Below are positions 6,339 through 6,706 of a stretch of 6,706 nucleotides of DNA, piece by piece. The notes below the pieces were generated by a model. It saw only the letters and a list, made by a program, of their open reading frames with translations, made no database searches and was not told the origin of the DNA. The DNA is from Chloroflexota bacterium (GTDB taxonomy: Bacteria > Chloroflexota > Dehalococcoidia > Lucifugimonadales > JADFKI01): NCBI GenBank assembly GCA_024648655.1, contig JAGGDZ010000192.1:1-6706 (forward strand), read 5' to 3'. A program made the translations under genes and the position numbers. How positions within the stretch are numbered: position 1 is the first letter of the stretch; the number at the start of each line of letters is the position of its first letter.

Positions 6339-6706
6339 TTAGAGTATGACTCCTTGTTCCTTGAATTCTTCGATGTCCTCCCAAGTGTAGTCGAGTAGGT
6401 CGATGAGTACCGACTCGGTGTGCTCGCCGTGCGCGGGCGCGAGTCGCTGTGTAGATACTGGTGTTTCATCGTATGCGATTGGGGTCTGATGCCACTTCGT
6501 GGCGCCTAGGGTGGAGTGATCGAGGTCAATGAGATATTGGTTTTCGACGACCTGCGGGTCGTTTGGCAAGTCCATTATGGATTGGACACGCTCCCAGATA
6601 AGGTCTCCTGCATCGGCAAGGCGCTTCTCCCACTCTGCGCGAGTGTACTTGATGAATATGTCGTCGAGAATGGCGATGAGTTCTTCACGATGTTCACGCC
6701 TCAACT
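6339..6706 (-). CDS. CaiB/BaiF-type (family III) CoA-transferase, C-terminal part only
   Basis: The 5' end lies beyond the right edge, so only about 122 C-terminal residues are seen; the leftmost possible start codon in the window (TTG at 6704) is surely internal. The visible part shows the typical end of family III CoA-transferases: a helical stretch IFIKYTRAEWEKRLADAG, then a VVENQYLIDLDHSTLG segment matching the usual 'V-x-N-x-Y' region. Next comes TPIAYDETPVSTQRLAPAHGEHTESVL, where APxxGEHT is the family's well-known C-terminal signature, and finally a short helix pair ending GVIL. The catalytic Asp and CoA-binding regions lie outside the window. Such enzymes move CoA between a carboxylic acid and a CoA thioester. 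It is followed after 76 bases by the MaoC-like gene in the same direction, suggesting a shared organic-acid pathway. Confidence 0.85.
   Translation of the reverse strand, partial: LRREHREELIAILDDIFIKYTRAEWEKRLADAGDLIWERVQSIMDLPNDPQVVENQYLIDLDHSTLGATKWHQTPIAYDETPVSTQRLAPAHGEHTESVLIDLLDYTWEDIEEFKEQGVIL

Noticed and set aside
6275..6469. 64-codon minus-strand open frame overlapping the CoA-transferase 3' end and the following gap
   Set aside because: Most of it is a frame shadow of the CoA-transferase, its composition is rich in Ser/Arg/Tyr, and it has no ribosome binding site or family resemblance.

Overview
This window looks like ordinary bacterial chromosome with moderate GC content and dense coding. 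No mobile element, CRISPR array, tRNA or rRNA was seen, and no gap between genes exceeds about 100 bases. The combination of genes suggests a marine or subsurface Chloroflexota, perhaps a Dehalococcoidia/SAR202-like lineage. These genes are a YtcJ-type amidohydrolase, a CaiB/BaiF CoA-transferase beside a MaoC-like hydratase, and an rsmI-metG-polyprenyl synthase cluster. The placement is inferred from gene content only and is weak, because no phylogenetic marker could be compared here.

Layout. The left edge holds the last 29 codons of a plus-strand gene (1-92). A 513-residue amidohydrolase (132-1673) follows in the same frame. It then meets, tail to tail, a minus-strand block that fills the rest of the window. 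Read in the direction of transcription, from the right edge leftwards, that block has two transcription units. The first is a CaiB/BaiF-type CoA-transferase (its 3' end only, 6339-6706) followed by a double-hotdog MaoC-like protein (5387-6262), closed by a strong hairpin terminator at 5333-5354. The second is rsmI (4442-5287), metG (2701-4368) and a long-chain polyprenyl diphosphate synthase (1710-2675).

How the genes work together. rsmI and metG are translation housekeeping genes: 16S rRNA 2'-O-methylation and Met-tRNA charging. The polyprenyl synthase probably makes the isoprenoid tail of a respiratory quinone and appears to ride on the same transcript, starting 25 nt after the metG stop with a GTG codon and a good Shine-Dalgarno. 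The CoA-transferase and MaoC-like pair points to activation and hydration of an organic acid as a CoA thioester, with unknown substrate. The amidohydrolase is probably a catabolic metal-dependent hydrolase of unknown substrate.

I found no clear sign of an undescribed system. The points most worth a second look are small: a MaoC-like protein without the canonical catalytic Asp, a GC-rich hairpin sitting where the amidohydrolase Shine-Dalgarno should be, and competing RNA pairings around the terminator after the MaoC-like gene.
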